Source of the DNA: Candidatus Lutacidiplasma silvani
GTDB taxonomy: Archaea > Thermoplasmatota > Thermoplasmata > Lutacidiplasmatales > UBA184
DNA: 64,000 nt
Assembly: GCA_022750295.1 (NCBI GenBank)
Contig: JAKIVZ010000003.1
Location: 81,404-145,403 of the forward strand
Direction: 5' to 3'
Numbering within the stretch: the first letter of the stretch is position 1; each line of letters starts with the position of its first letter. This document shows positions 7,830 through 16,095 of this stretch, piece by piece. Below the pieces are notes generated by a model, which saw only the letters and a program-made list of their open reading frames with translations, was not told the origin of the DNA and ran no database searches. A program made the translations under genes and the position numbers.

Positions 7830-8351
7830 ATGGGGCCGGCCGTGCCCCGCTCGATGGAGCTCCTGTCCCCGGGGATCCGGGTGACCCAGCTCGACCGTTC
7901 GCTCCGATTCTACACGAAGACCCTTGGCCTTCGGGAAGTCCGGCGCGGCGACACCCGGTCCTGGGGCGGGGGGATCCGGGTCCTGCTCGAGGACCCCAAG
8001 TCCCGCCAGCGGGTCGAGCTGAACTGGTACCCGAAGGGCTCGATCTTCCATGGGCCGTTCCGGCCCGGGGACGCGCTCGACCATCTCGACTTCGACCTGG
8101 GGCCGGTCCCGGTCTCCGCGCCGGAGCGGGCGTACCGGCGTCTTCTCCGGGGCGGCGCCCGCGCGACCCGGTATCATGCCGCGACGACCGCCGGCTGGAT
8201 GGCGAGCGCCATCGACCCGAACGGCATCTGGATCGTCCTGACCCGCCGGCCTACGCCCAAGGAACAGCGGGCGATGGAGGCGGTGGACACCGCTCCGGTT
8301 TCGACGGCCGCGGGTTCCCCCGGAACCCGTCGCCGGCGGGCGAAGGCGTAG
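7830..8351 (+). CDS. VOC-superfamily (glyoxalase/dioxygenase fold) protein
   Basis: A single vicinal-oxygen-chelate domain. It opens with GIRVTQLDRSLRFYTKTLGLREV, the classical first beta-alpha unit, contains an RVELNWYP strand and a DHLDFDLG strand (residues ~87-94) whose His and acidic residues may bind metal, and ends with IDPNGIWIVL. VOC proteins act on diverse small molecules, so the substrate is unknown. A second in-frame ATG at 7854 (MELLSPG) may be the true start. The last ~40 residues are an alanine/arginine-rich tail. The phosphatase gene follows after 13 nt on the same strand. Confidence 0.78.
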   Translation: MGPAVPRSMELLSPGIRVTQLDRSLRFYTKTLGLREVRRGDTRSWGGGIRVLLEDPKSRQRVELNWYPKGSIFHGPFRPGDALDHLDFDLGPVPVSAPERAYRRLLRGGARATRYHAATTAGWMASAIDPNGIWIVLTRRPTPKEQRAMEAVDTAPVSTAAGSPGTRRRRAKA

Positions 8352-8364
8352 GCGGCCCGAGGCC

Positions 8365-8760
8365 ATGGCGAGCGAGGTCGTCCCCCGCCTCTTCGTCGGC
8401 GGCCGGCCCGACGCGGCCCGGTTCCCCGGAGTTCGGCTCTCGGTGCTCGAAGACCTCGGGGACCCGACCCCGGCCGAAGTTCGGATCCCGATCCTGGTCG
8501 CCGAGCGAGGGGGCGCGGACCGACACGCGCTCGACCGGGTGGCCGACGTAATCGAGCGGGCGCTCCGCGGCGACCGCCCGGTGTTGGTCTACTGCGGCCA
8601 CGGGGTGCGACGGAGCCCGCTCGCGGTCGCGTGGTACCTCCACCGCCGGAGGGGGCTTCCTCTCGATGCGGCGTACGCGGCGCTCCAGGCCGCCCGACCC
8701 GAGGTCGAGCCGGCCGTCGGGTGGCTCTCCAACTGGGGGGACCTGGTCCGCACCGAGTAG
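8365..8760 (+). CDS. Dual-specificity protein phosphatase-like protein
   Basis: The 131-residue protein has the cysteine phosphatase P-loop: LVYCGHGVRRSPLAV near residue 75, matching C-X5-R-S with Cys as nucleophile and Arg binding phosphate. The N-terminal RLFVGGRPDA and the helix LDRVADVIERALRGDRPVLVYC match small dual-specificity phosphatases. A candidate general acid is in the loop after IPILVAERGGADR. It may dephosphorylate proteins or small phosphates. It follows the VOC gene by 13 nt, suggesting cotranscription; the thioredoxin-like gene is convergent. Confidence 0.8.
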   Translation: MASEVVPRLFVGGRPDAARFPGVRLSVLEDLGDPTPAEVRIPILVAERGGADRHALDRVADVIERALRGDRPVLVYCGHGVRRSPLAVAWYLHRRRGLPLDAAYAALQAARPEVEPAVGWLSNWGDLVRTE

Positions 8761-8769
8761 CGGCGAAGG

Positions 8770-9114
8770 TCACTCCGTCGCCCGGCGCCGGAGCCGTTCC
8801 GGGTCGGCGAGGAGCGCGTCCCACGCCTTCCGGGTCTCGCCGATCGGCGAGCTCCGGACCGCGACGAGGATCGCGTCGGCGGTCCCGTCGCTCCACTCGA
8901 GGAACGCCTGCGGGATGACGTAGTCGTCCTTCCACGCCCCGAACGCACGGACGAGCCGGTCGGCCTCGTCCTCCGAAGCCGGGAGATCGATGTCGAGGAG
9001 TCGGAACGGAACGCCGAGCCGCTTCGCGAGCACGGGGGCCCGGTCGGTCGAGGTCGGGACGCAGTACGGGCACCACGAGGCGGAGACGAGGGTCAGCCGG
9101 ATCGGTTCCGCCAT
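8770..9114 (-). CDS. Thioredoxin-like protein with CPYC motif
   Basis: The 114-residue product has a thioredoxin-fold start (RLTLVSASWCPYCVPT), with redox pair CPYC at residues ~14-17, followed by RLLDIDLPASEDE and a cis-Pro region (YVIPQAFLEW). The CPYC motif is typical of glutaredoxin-like proteins. The start at ATG 9114 is supported by GGAGGGG six nt upstream on the minus strand; a longer frame exists to 9189 but has no such signal. It probably acts in cytoplasmic thiol exchange. Confidence 0.75.
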   Translation of the reverse strand: MAEPIRLTLVSASWCPYCVPTSTDRAPVLAKRLGVPFRLLDIDLPASEDEADRLVRAFGAWKDDYVIPQAFLEWSDGTADAILVAVRSSPIGETRKAWDALLADPERLRRRATE

Positions 9115-9202
9115 CGGTCCCCTCCTCCGACGACCGATGCCGCCGAGTCGCCATATCGGTGTCGCGGGCGCTGGCGTAGGGACCACCAAATAGCCCCCCG
9201 AG

Positions 9203-9517
9203 GTGGCCTCGCCGATGCCGACGAAGCCCCGAGCGCCCCGTCACCGGCGGACGCGACCCCCCCCCCGGCGACGCCCGGCGCCGACGCCGTCGGCCGTGCC
9301 CCGGCCCGCGAACCTCCCGCTCGCGACCGCGCCCACGGGCCACCTGGTCTGCCGGTCGTGCGGGCGGATCGTCCGGCTCGAGCTCGCCGAAGGGGACGGG
9401 CCGAACCTCGCGGCGTTCGCCGACCGGCGGCCGGACGGCTGGTCCGCCGAATCGGTGAGCCTCACCGTTACGGGACTCTGCGCCGCCTGCCGTGCAGGAC
9501 CGGCCCCCCCGCCGTAG
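9203..9517 (+). CDS. Stand-alone Fur-type C-terminal metal-binding/dimerisation domain
   Basis: The 104-residue protein has a basic, proline-rich N-terminus (~45 residues) followed by a segment matching the C-terminal half of Fur-family metalloregulators: TGHLVCRSCGRIVRLE, a helix, then VSLTVTGLCAACRAG. The CXXC pairs at ~50-53 and ~93-96 would form the structural zinc site. No winged helix precedes it, so it lacks the DNA-binding domain. It could be a dominant-negative partner, a metal-binding protein or a gene remnant. GTG 9203 or ATG 9215 can serve as start. The alcohol dehydrogenase gene follows 19 nt downstream on the same strand. Confidence 0.6.
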   Translation: MASPMPTKPRAPRHRRTRPPPRRRPAPTPSAVPRPANLPLATAPTGHLVCRSCGRIVRLELAEGDGPNLAAFADRRPDGWSAESVSLTVTGLCAACRAGPAPPP

Positions 9518-9536
9518 AACCGAGTCGTCGAGACCG

Positions 9537-10694
9537 ATGCAGGGCGTCTTCACCGCACCCCGGATCGTCGCCGGCGCCGGGGCGATCGAGGCGCTGAGCG
9601 GCCTCGCCGCCCTCCGCCCGCTCGTGGTCGCCGACCCGGCGATCGCGAAGACGACCGGGGTCCGAAGGGTCGTCGAGGAGCTCGAGAAGACTCCCGATGC
9701 GGTCGTCACCGCGGTCTCGGACGTCACCGTCGAACCGACCCTCGCCGACGTCGAACGGGGCGTCGCCGCCGTCCGGTCCGCTTCGCCCGACCTGATCGTC
9801 GCGGTCGGCGGCGGGAGCACGATCGACACCGCGAAGGGGCTCTGGGTCCGATTCGTCCGACCGGACGTGGCCCTCGATGCGGTCACCCCGCTCGTCGAGC
9901 TCGGACTCCGCGCCCGGACCGGGTTCGCGGCGATCCCGACCACGAGCGGGAGCGGCAGCGAAGCGACGTGGACGGCCGAGCTCAGGGCCGACGACGGCCG
10001 GCCGGTCGACCTCGCCACGCGCGAGCTCGTGCCGGACTGGGCCCTGCTCGATGCCTCCCTCGCGGCCTCGGCCCCCGCGACGGCCCGGGCCGACGCCGCG
10101 GCCGACCTCCTCGGTCACGCGGTCGAGGCGCTGGGGTCGGAGTGGGCGAACGCGTTCTCCGACGCCGCCGGCCGGGACGCGCTCGCGACGGCCCTCACCG
10201 TCCTCCCGAAGCTCGCGAAGCATCCCGACGACGACGACGCCCGCAGCGCGCTCCACCACGCCGCGACGCTCGCGGGTCTCGCCGCGTCGAACGCCCAGGT
10301 CGGGGTCGCCCACGCGCTGGCCCGCGCGCTCCGGCCGTCGACCGGCCTCTCCCACGGCCGACTCGTCGGGATCCTGCTCCCGTACGCGACCGAGTTCAAC
10401 TATCCGAGCGCGCGGGACCGGTACGCCCGCCTGGCCGGCCCCCTCGCCCCGCCGCTCGCCCCGAATCGGAGCGCGCTCGCCGAGCGGCTCCGGGCGGTCC
10501 TCGGACCGCTCGGCGTGCCGCGCACGCTCGCCGACGCCGGGGTCGACCGGCTCCGGGCCGATGGGGGCCGGGCGACCGCCATCGCCCGCGCCGCCCGGAC
10601 GCCGGCCGCGATCGCGAACCCCCGGGTCCCGTCCGAGGACGAGCTCGGGCGACTGTTGGACGCCGCGTGGGCCGGGACCGCGGTCTCGTTCTGA
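9537..10694 (+). CDS. Iron-containing (type III) alcohol dehydrogenase family protein
   Basis: The 385-residue enzyme belongs to the Fe-ADH/glycerol dehydrogenase superfamily, which reduces aldehydes or oxidises alcohols with NAD(P). The dinucleotide motif GGGSTIDTAKG (~90) and the IPTTSGSGSEAT segment (~127-138) are intact. Metal ligands fit ADLLGHAVEALGS (Asp and His), GVAHALARAL (His) and GLSHGRLVGILLP (His). The start ATG 9537 (MQGVFTAPRIV) matches the family N-terminus; an upstream in-frame ATG would add 15 arginine-rich residues. It follows the Fur-like gene and is convergent with the PhoU-type regulator. Confidence 0.88.
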   Translation: MQGVFTAPRIVAGAGAIEALSGLAALRPLVVADPAIAKTTGVRRVVEELEKTPDAVVTAVSDVTVEPTLADVERGVAAVRSASPDLIVAVGGGSTIDTAKGLWVRFVRPDVALDAVTPLVELGLRARTGFAAIPTTSGSGSEATWTAELRADDGRPVDLATRELVPDWALLDASLAASAPATARADAAADLLGHAVEALGSEWANAFSDAAGRDALATALTVLPKLAKHPDDDDARSALHHAATLAGLAASNAQVGVAHALARALRPSTGLSHGRLVGILLPYATEFNYPSARDRYARLAGPLAPPLAPNRSALAERLRAVLGPLGVPRTLADAGVDRLRADGGRATAIARAARTPAAIANPRVPSEDELGRLLDAAWAGTAVSF

Positions 10695-10739
10695 CCGTCG
10701 TCGCGCACCGGACCGGTGGGGGCCGGGGGTCCGGGTGTC

Positions 10740-11801
10740 TCAGGGCGTGGCGACGATCGGGGGAACGGTCGTTCCGCTCTCCCGCTGCGCGACCGCGTGG
10801 TTGATCGCGATCTCGGCGAGGTCGCTCGCGTACGACGCGGAGCGTTCCACGCTCTCGAGGACGTAGGCGAGGGAGACGGCGACCCGGCCGCGCTTCGTCG
10901 CGAGCTCGTGGAGGATCTTCTGCCGCTCCCGGGTCACCCGGTGCGCGGTGTCGACGACCGCGTTCGCGCGGTCGATGTCTCCGGAATCGAGCGCGTCGAG
11001 CGCCTCGGAGAGGCCGTTCGCGGCGATCGCGTGGAGCTTGTCGAGGGAGTCGACGACCGCCTGGGGCGGCTCCTCCTTCCCGAGCATATCGATCGTCTCC
11101 GCAATCTTCACCGCGTGGTCGGCGATCCGCTCGAGGACCCGGGAGGCGAGGAGGAACGTCGCGCAGTCCGGCAGCGTGAGGCCGAGGCTCGTCAGGGTCC
11201 GGGCGTCCCGGAGCGCGGTCGTCACCTGCTTCTCCACGAACCAGTGGAGCCGGTCGACCTCCCAGTCCCGCTCGACGACGTCCTTCGCGATCGATGGGTC
11301 GCGGGTGTGGAAGGCGGCCATCGCGTCGGTCTGCATCGCCCGGACCATCTGGTGCATCCGCCGGATGACCGAGGGGATCGGGAGCGGGTTCGCCCCGACG
11401 ACGTCCTGGAGGACGACCGCGTCGCCCGTCTCTTCGAGGATCTCGGGGCCGATCATCCGCTGCGCGAAGCCGCGGACGACGTTCCGGGTCTTCGGGCTCA
11501 TCCGGCCCGGCGTCCGGACCTCGAGGAGCGGGGCCCCCGCGATGTACTCCGCGATGAGCCGGCGGAACAGGTGGTCCTCGTCCATGTCGTTCGTGACCTC
11601 GACCGTCCGCTTCACCCCCTCCGAGCGGGGACCTTCGTCCGCGTAGAGGGTGAGGGACCCATCCGAGCGGGGCGAGAACAGGAGGACGTCCCCCTCGTGG
11701 AGGCCCCGGCTCGTCACCCAGTTCTTGGGCAACGAGACGATGAACGTCGATCCACCGGTCTTCTGGATCCGACGACCGTGGAACCCGCCGGTGCTCCGCA
11801 T
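10740..11801 (-). CDS. AbrB-PhoU fusion regulator, copy 1
   Basis: The 353-residue protein combines an N-terminal AbrB/SpoVT-type DNA-binding domain (RRIQKTGGSTFIVSLPKNWVTSRGLHEGDVLLF, residues ~9-42, given here as its span) with C-terminal PhoU helical repeats (SRVLERIADHAVKIAETID and SVERSASYASDLAEIAINHA, each with the acidic metal-binding signature). This architecture is common in archaea, where it is thought to regulate phosphate uptake genes. The start at ATG 11801 puts the AbrB motif at the N-terminus. A palindrome TCTATA-CTT-TATAGA overlaps its TATA box about 30 nt upstream and could be an autoregulatory site. It lies 20 kb from the pst operon. Confidence 0.87.
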   Translation of the reverse strand: MRSTGGFHGRRIQKTGGSTFIVSLPKNWVTSRGLHEGDVLLFSPRSDGSLTLYADEGPRSEGVKRTVEVTNDMDEDHLFRRLIAEYIAGAPLLEVRTPGRMSPKTRNVVRGFAQRMIGPEILEETGDAVVLQDVVGANPLPIPSVIRRMHQMVRAMQTDAMAAFHTRDPSIAKDVVERDWEVDRLHWFVEKQVTTALRDARTLTSLGLTLPDCATFLLASRVLERIADHAVKIAETIDMLGKEEPPQAVVDSLDKLHAIAANGLSEALDALDSGDIDRANAVVDTAHRVTRERQKILHELATKRGRVAVSLAYVLESVERSASYASDLAEIAINHAVAQRESGTTVPPIVATP

Positions 11802-11822
11802 CTGAGGGGGCGACCACCCATC

Positions 11823-11837
11823 TCTATACTTTATAGA
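11823..11837 (-). promoter_or_regulatory. Palindromic TATA/operator upstream of AbrB-PhoU copy 1
   Basis: TCTATA (11823-11828), CTT, TATAGA (11832-11837) is a perfect palindrome 22-36 nt upstream of ATG 11801. On the minus strand it includes the TATA-like ATCTATAAAG. The same TCTATA half-sites occur upstream of the second AbrB-PhoU gene, suggesting a shared operator. Confidence 0.55.
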
Positions 11838-11910
11838 TTTGCGCGTGCGGCCCGTTCCGGGCGAGGAAAACCGACGTCCGGCCGGCGACGGTCCCGCCCG
11901 CGGCGGACGT

Positions 11911-11920
11911 CCTAAATAGG
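11911..11920 (+). promoter_or_regulatory. TATA-like box of the sarcosine-oxidase-like operon
   Basis: CCTAAATAGG lies about 31 nt upstream of ATG 11947, the only AT-rich stretch in this leader, and fits an archaeal TATA box with a very short 5' leader. Confidence 0.5.
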
Positions 11921-11946
11921 AACGCGGACGCTGGCGAGCCGGACCC

Positions 11947-13566
11947 ATGGACCCCGCGCCCGATCCGCGTCCCGGCGCCGGCGCTCCCGGCCCGGACCTT
12001 CGGTCGCTGCGGACCCGGTCCACCCGGTACCACCGGCCGAGGGCGCCGTTCTGCGGCGTCGGGTACTGCACGAACTGCCTCGTCCGGGTGAACGGCGTCC
12101 CGAACGTCCGGGCGTGCCGCACCCCGTTCGCCCCGACCGACAGGGTCGAGGTCGAGAACGCTTGGCCGTCGTCCCGCTTCGACCTCCTCGCCGCGTTCGA
12201 CGTCGTGTTTCCGCACGGGATCGACACGCTCCGAGGGTTCCGCCGCCCGGCGTTCGCCCGCGGATTCTACCAGCGTGTCGTCCGTCGCCTCGCCGGCACG
12301 GGCGCGTTGCCCACGCCGACCCGTCCGGTCGGGACCGCGCCGGCCCGCACGATCGAGACCGACGTCGTGATCGTCGGCGCCGGGACCGCCGGACGGGCGT
12401 GCGCCGGGGCCGTGGTCGGGGCCGGCGGACGACCGGTGGTCCTGGAGCGCGAACCCGGCGCGGCCGCGGTCGACGGGGCCGAAGTCGTCGTGGGGACCAC
12501 CGCGGTGTTCCTGCCGCCCCCGGTCCTCGGTCGACCGTTTCCGTTCCAATTGATCGCGAGCGCTCCCGGGGGCTCGGCCACCGAGGTCCACGCCCGGCGC
12601 GTCGTCGTGGCCGTCGGCGGATACGACGCGTCGCTCTGGTTCGCCGGCAGCGACCGGCCGGGCGTCCTCACGGCGGACGGGGCCGAACGGATGCACCCGG
12701 CGAAGCGCCCGGGGTTCCACCGGGCGGTGGTGTTCGGCGGCGGCCCGCGGGCGCTCGAGATGCTGAACCGGTTCCCCGAGCACGTCGACGCCGTGGTCGC
12801 CCCGGGGACGATCGACCCGGACGTGAGCCGCCGCGCGTCGGAGCTCGACATTCCGCTGTACCCTCGTACCCTCGTCCTCGGAGCCCTCGGCCGGTCGCGG
12901 GTCGAACGGGTTCGGCTCACTCGCCGTGGAGGGAGCTCGCCGACGTTCGAGATCCCCGTCGACGCGGTCGTGCTCGCGCACCGGCGACTTCCGCACGCCC
13001 AGCTGTTCTTCCAAGCCGGGGCCCGGATGGCGTGGCGTCCGGACGTCGGCGCGTACTCCCCCGCGATTGGGGCCTGCGGGGAGACGAGCGTACCCGGACT
13101 CTTCGCCGCCGGCGAGCCGGCCGGGGCGGCCCGTCCGGACGACGCCGTTCGAAGCGGGGAGGTAGCGGGGGCCGCCGTCGTGGCCGGAGGGCCGTCGCCC
13201 TCCCTCCCGGTCGCACCTGCTCCCGAGGGTCGTCACGAGCTCGAGGGGTACTACCAGGAATGGCTCGCCGCCGGACCCGGCCCCGGCAAGGTCGTGGTCT
13301 GCCCGTGCGAGGACGTCCTCCTCCCCGAGCTCCTCGACGCCACCGACCGGGGATACCGCGGGATCGAGGTGATCAAGCGGTACACCGGCCTCGGAACCGG
13401 GCTCTGCCAGGGCCGCTACTGCCTGCCCGACGCGCTCTTCGTCCTCGCCGCCCGCGAACGAAGACCGGTCCCGGAGGTTGGGTACATCACCCAGCGACCG
13501 CCCGTGGTGCCGACCTCGCTCGGGGCCCTCGCGGGGCTCCCGGAGCCGGGAGGGCCCCCGCCATGA
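11947..13566 (+). CDS. Sarcosine oxidase alpha / HcnAB-like FAD- and [2Fe-2S]-containing oxidoreductase subunit
   Basis: This 539-residue flavoprotein fuses three modules. Residues ~35-60 hold a plant-type [2Fe-2S] motif as in HcnA (FCGVGYCTNC, then a distant RAC). Residues ~138-400 form an FAD/NAD(P) oxidoreductase domain (VVIVGAGTAG, later AVVFGGGPRALEM). Residues ~430-500 hold a BFD-like [2Fe-2S] domain (CPCEDV and CQGRYC). The family includes sarcosine oxidase alpha, opine/octopine oxidase and HCN synthase subunits. The first FAD domain looks shortened between VVLERE and VVVGTTAV. The stop overlaps the start of the beta-like subunit (ATGA at 13563-13566), arguing for one heteromeric enzyme; the amine substrate is unknown. 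Confidence 0.8.
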   Translation: MDPAPDPRPGAGAPGPDLRSLRTRSTRYHRPRAPFCGVGYCTNCLVRVNGVPNVRACRTPFAPTDRVEVENAWPSSRFDLLAAFDVVFPHGIDTLRGFRRPAFARGFYQRVVRRLAGTGALPTPTRPVGTAPARTIETDVVIVGAGTAGRACAGAVVGAGGRPVVLEREPGAAAVDGAEVVVGTTAVFLPPPVLGRPFPFQLIASAPGGSATEVHARRVVVAVGGYDASLWFAGSDRPGVLTADGAERMHPAKRPGFHRAVVFGGGPRALEMLNRFPEHVDAVVAPGTIDPDVSRRASELDIPLYPRTLVLGALGRSRVERVRLTRRGGSSPTFEIPVDAVVLAHRRLPHAQLFFQAGARMAWRPDVGAYSPAIGACGETSVPGLFAAGEPAGAARPDDAVRSGEVAGAAVVAGGPSPSLPVAPAPEGRHELEGYYQEWLAAGPGPGKVVVCPCEDVLLPELLDATDRGYRGIEVIKRYTGLGTGLCQGRYCLPDALFVLAARERRPVPEVGYITQRPPVVPTSLGALAGLPEPGGPPP

Positions 13567-14729
13567 CCCCCCCTACGCGCCGGTCGTACCGGGTCGCGAT
13601 CGTCGGGGGCGGGATCGTCGGGCTGTTCACGGCGTACCATCTCCTCCGGGCCGGCGCCGGTCCGGTCGTGGTGCTCGAGCGGGGGTTCCTCTCCTCGGGC
13701 GCCTCGGGCCGGAACGGCGGCGGGGTCCGGCAACAGTGGGACACCCGGGCGACGGTCCGGCTGATGCGAGAGGCGGTCGGCGCCTGGAAGCGGTTCGGCC
13801 GCGAGTTCGGCACGAACGTCTGGTTTCGGCAGGGAGGCTACCTGTTTCTGGCGACGACCCCGGACGAGGTCGGACGGCTCCACAAGGTGACGGAGGCCGT
13901 CCGGGCGGAGGGGCTCGATGGGCGTCTCCTCGACGCGACCGACGTCCCCCGCCACGCGCCCGCGCTCTCGCTGGACGGGGTGCTTGGCGCGACGTTCCTG
14001 CGGACCGACGGGACCCTCTACCCGTTCCCGGGGGTGTGGGGGGTCTACGAGGCGGTCCGGGCGCTCGGCGGCGAGGTGTGCCTCGGCGTCGAGGTCACCG
14101 GGGTCCGGATCGAGGGCGGCCGCGCCGTCGGTCTTACCACGTCCGCGGGCCCGGTCGACGCGACCACCGTCGTGAATGCGGCCGGGGGATGGTCGGCCGA
14201 CGTCTCCCGGTTGGCCGGGCTCGCGGTCCCGAACGTGGCGAGCCGCCACGAGATCCTGGCCACCGAGCCGCTGAAGCCGTTCCTGGATCCGATGGTGATC
14301 CGGCTCTCCGACGGACTCTACTTCAGCCAGACGATGCGCGGGGAGGTCGTCGGCGGGCTCGCCGTGCCCCATCCGACCGGGACCCGGGCCGGCGTCCCGA
14401 CGTCGGTCGCGTTCCTCGGGTCGATGTCCCGGTCGCTCGTCCGGCTCGTGCCGGCGCTGGCGCCGGTGGGCGTGCTCCGCGCGTGGTCCGGGTACTACGA
14501 CGATACGCCGGACGGGTTCCCGGTGATCGGGGAAGACCCGCGGCTCCCCGGGTTCGTCCACGCGAACGGGTTCAGCGGCCACGGGTTCATGCTCTCCCCC
14601 GCCTCGTCGAAGCGGGTCGCGAAGGCGGTGATGGGCGAACCGACCGACCTCGACCCCGCGCAGTTCTCCCCGGGCCGGTTCCTCGACCCGCACCGGGCGG
14701 CGACTCCCGAAGGGCTGCAGCCGGGGTAG
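13563..14729 (+). CDS. FAD-dependent amine/amino-acid oxidoreductase (sarcosine oxidase beta / DAO family)
   Basis: The 388-residue protein is a DAO-family flavoenzyme. The dinucleotide-binding motif VAIVGGGIVGLFTAYHLL starts at residue ~10, with VVLERG for ribose binding and SSGASGRNGGGVRQQW, a typical sarcosine-oxidase-beta/dye-linked proline dehydrogenase stretch. The C-terminus has WSGYYDDTPDGFPVIGED and NGFSGHGFMLSP, which hold the flavin. It would oxidise an N-alkyl or cyclic amino acid, passing electrons through the alpha-like subunit. ATG 13563 overlaps the preceding TGA by four bases, so the two subunits are translationally coupled. Confidence 0.87.
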   Translation: MTPPTRRSYRVAIVGGGIVGLFTAYHLLRAGAGPVVVLERGFLSSGASGRNGGGVRQQWDTRATVRLMREAVGAWKRFGREFGTNVWFRQGGYLFLATTPDEVGRLHKVTEAVRAEGLDGRLLDATDVPRHAPALSLDGVLGATFLRTDGTLYPFPGVWGVYEAVRALGGEVCLGVEVTGVRIEGGRAVGLTTSAGPVDATTVVNAAGGWSADVSRLAGLAVPNVASRHEILATEPLKPFLDPMVIRLSDGLYFSQTMRGEVVGGLAVPHPTGTRAGVPTSVAFLGSMSRSLVRLVPALAPVGVLRAWSGYYDDTPDGFPVIGEDPRLPGFVHANGFSGHGFMLSPASSKRVAKAVMGEPTDLDPAQFSPGRFLDPHRAATPEGLQPG

Positions 14730-14787
14730 GGCGCCGACCGCCCGCCCCATCGGCAAACCGTTTCCCCCCCGTCCCGGTCGGGAGTCC

Positions 14788-16095
14788 GTGTTCGACCGGT
14801 CGCCGGCGAATCCGTTCCCCGGGCCGACGCCCGAGGGGAAGGGGGCCGACGCGATGCACGCGACGGCGTTCCGGGCGGCGGTGGAGGGGGCCGACGCGTA
14901 CCATGGCGTCCGGTCCGCGCTGCGGCGCGACGGGCCGACCGTCCGGCTCGGGAACCGGTTCGCCCCGATCGCCCGCTTCCGGGAGATCGCGTTCGTTTCG
15001 GTCGGGAACGCCGCGATCTCGGCGGCGTACGGGGCGCACGACGCGCTCGGGTCTGCGATCACCCAGGGGTACATGGCCGGGCCGAACCCGGTCCCCCCGG
15101 AGATCCCGTTCCGCGGCACCGTCGTGCCCCCCGGTCGGCCCGGCCGGGCCGGGGCCGACGCCGCTCTCGCCGACATCCTCGAGCTCGCCGCCGGTCTCGG
15201 CGAGAAGGACCTCCTCGTCCTCCTCGTGACCCCGGGGGCGGTCGTGACGCTGGCCGCGCCTCCCCCGGGGTTCGACGGCCCGGCGTGGAGCGAATGGCTC
15301 TCGTCCCTCTCCGCCGCCGGGGCGTCGTCGGCCGAGGTCGCGGTCGTCGTGCGGGCGCTCGGCCGGGGCGGCGTCGGAGGTCGAGTGGCCGCCGCCGCGT
15401 CGGCCGCGGAGGTCCTCCCGCTCGTCGTCGACCGGGGGGAGGGGGGCGTCCGGGTCGGGGGGGGCCCCAGCGTGGCGGTCTCCCCGACCGAGCGGGCCGA
15501 GGCCCGGGCGACGCTGGAGCGGCTCGGGCGGCTCGCCGGCCTTCCCGCGGAGGCCCGGGCCACGTTGGCCCCGGACCCGTCCCTTCCCCGGTCGATCTCC
15601 CGCAAGCTCCACCGTCCCGTGGCGGTCGCCGGCCCGTCGGAAGCGCTCCGCTCGGCGGGCGATGCGATCACCACCCGCGGCTACACGTCCCGGCTCGCGG
15701 CGATGACGATCGGAGGCAACGCGCCGACCGCCGCCGCCGACTTCGTGGACCGGGCCGACGGCGTCGTCGCGTCGGCCCTCGGCGGGGGGGCGCCGAAGTC
15801 GAAGGGCGTCGTCGTGTTCGCGCCGTCGACCCTGAACGTCCCGGAGGGCGACGACGAGCGGACCCAATTCGTCGCGTTCGCGGCCGCGGCTTCGGCCCGG
15901 ATCCGCCGCCGCGGGATGACCGTCGGCGTCTACCAGACCGGCGCTCTCCCCGAGCCGAAGGGGGCGGCGGGCGTCGTCGTCGACGCCGCGGGGAGCGCCG
16001 GCCCGGCGGTGCCGCGACCGCTCGCGATGCGGCCCGGGATCACCGACGTCGGCTGCCTCCTCGTCGCGGTTGCGCCGTCGGAGCCGACGCCGTGA
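14788..16095 (+). CDS. Degenerate glycerate-2-kinase-like (GckA/MOFRL) protein
   Basis: The 435-residue length and layout match GckA-type glycerate kinase (DUF4147 plus MOFRL). MHATAFRAAVEGADAYHGV, EIAFVSVGNAA, GYMAGPNPVPPE, LGEKDLLVLLV and PVAVAGPSEALRSAGDAITTRGY follow the family order. Signature residues are altered: the usual VGKA is VGNA, SGGGSA is TPGAVV, and the MOFRL GGRNQE region reads DDERTQFV. The protein is therefore probably not a normal kinase and may be regulatory or a pseudoenzyme. A GTG at 14788 is used as start. It lies 58 nt after the oxidase beta gene and overlaps the MFS gene as GTGA, so it belongs to this operon. Confidence 0.65.
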   Translation: MFDRSPANPFPGPTPEGKGADAMHATAFRAAVEGADAYHGVRSALRRDGPTVRLGNRFAPIARFREIAFVSVGNAAISAAYGAHDALGSAITQGYMAGPNPVPPEIPFRGTVVPPGRPGRAGADAALADILELAAGLGEKDLLVLLVTPGAVVTLAAPPPGFDGPAWSEWLSSLSAAGASSAEVAVVVRALGRGGVGGRVAAAASAAEVLPLVVDRGEGGVRVGGGPSVAVSPTERAEARATLERLGRLAGLPAEARATLAPDPSLPRSISRKLHRPVAVAGPSEALRSAGDAITTRGYTSRLAAMTIGGNAPTAAADFVDRADGVVASALGGGAPKSKGVVVFAPSTLNVPEGDDERTQFVAFAAAASARIRRRGMTVGVYQTGALPEPKGAAGVVVDAAGSAGPAVPRPLAMRPGITDVGCLLVAVAPSEPTP

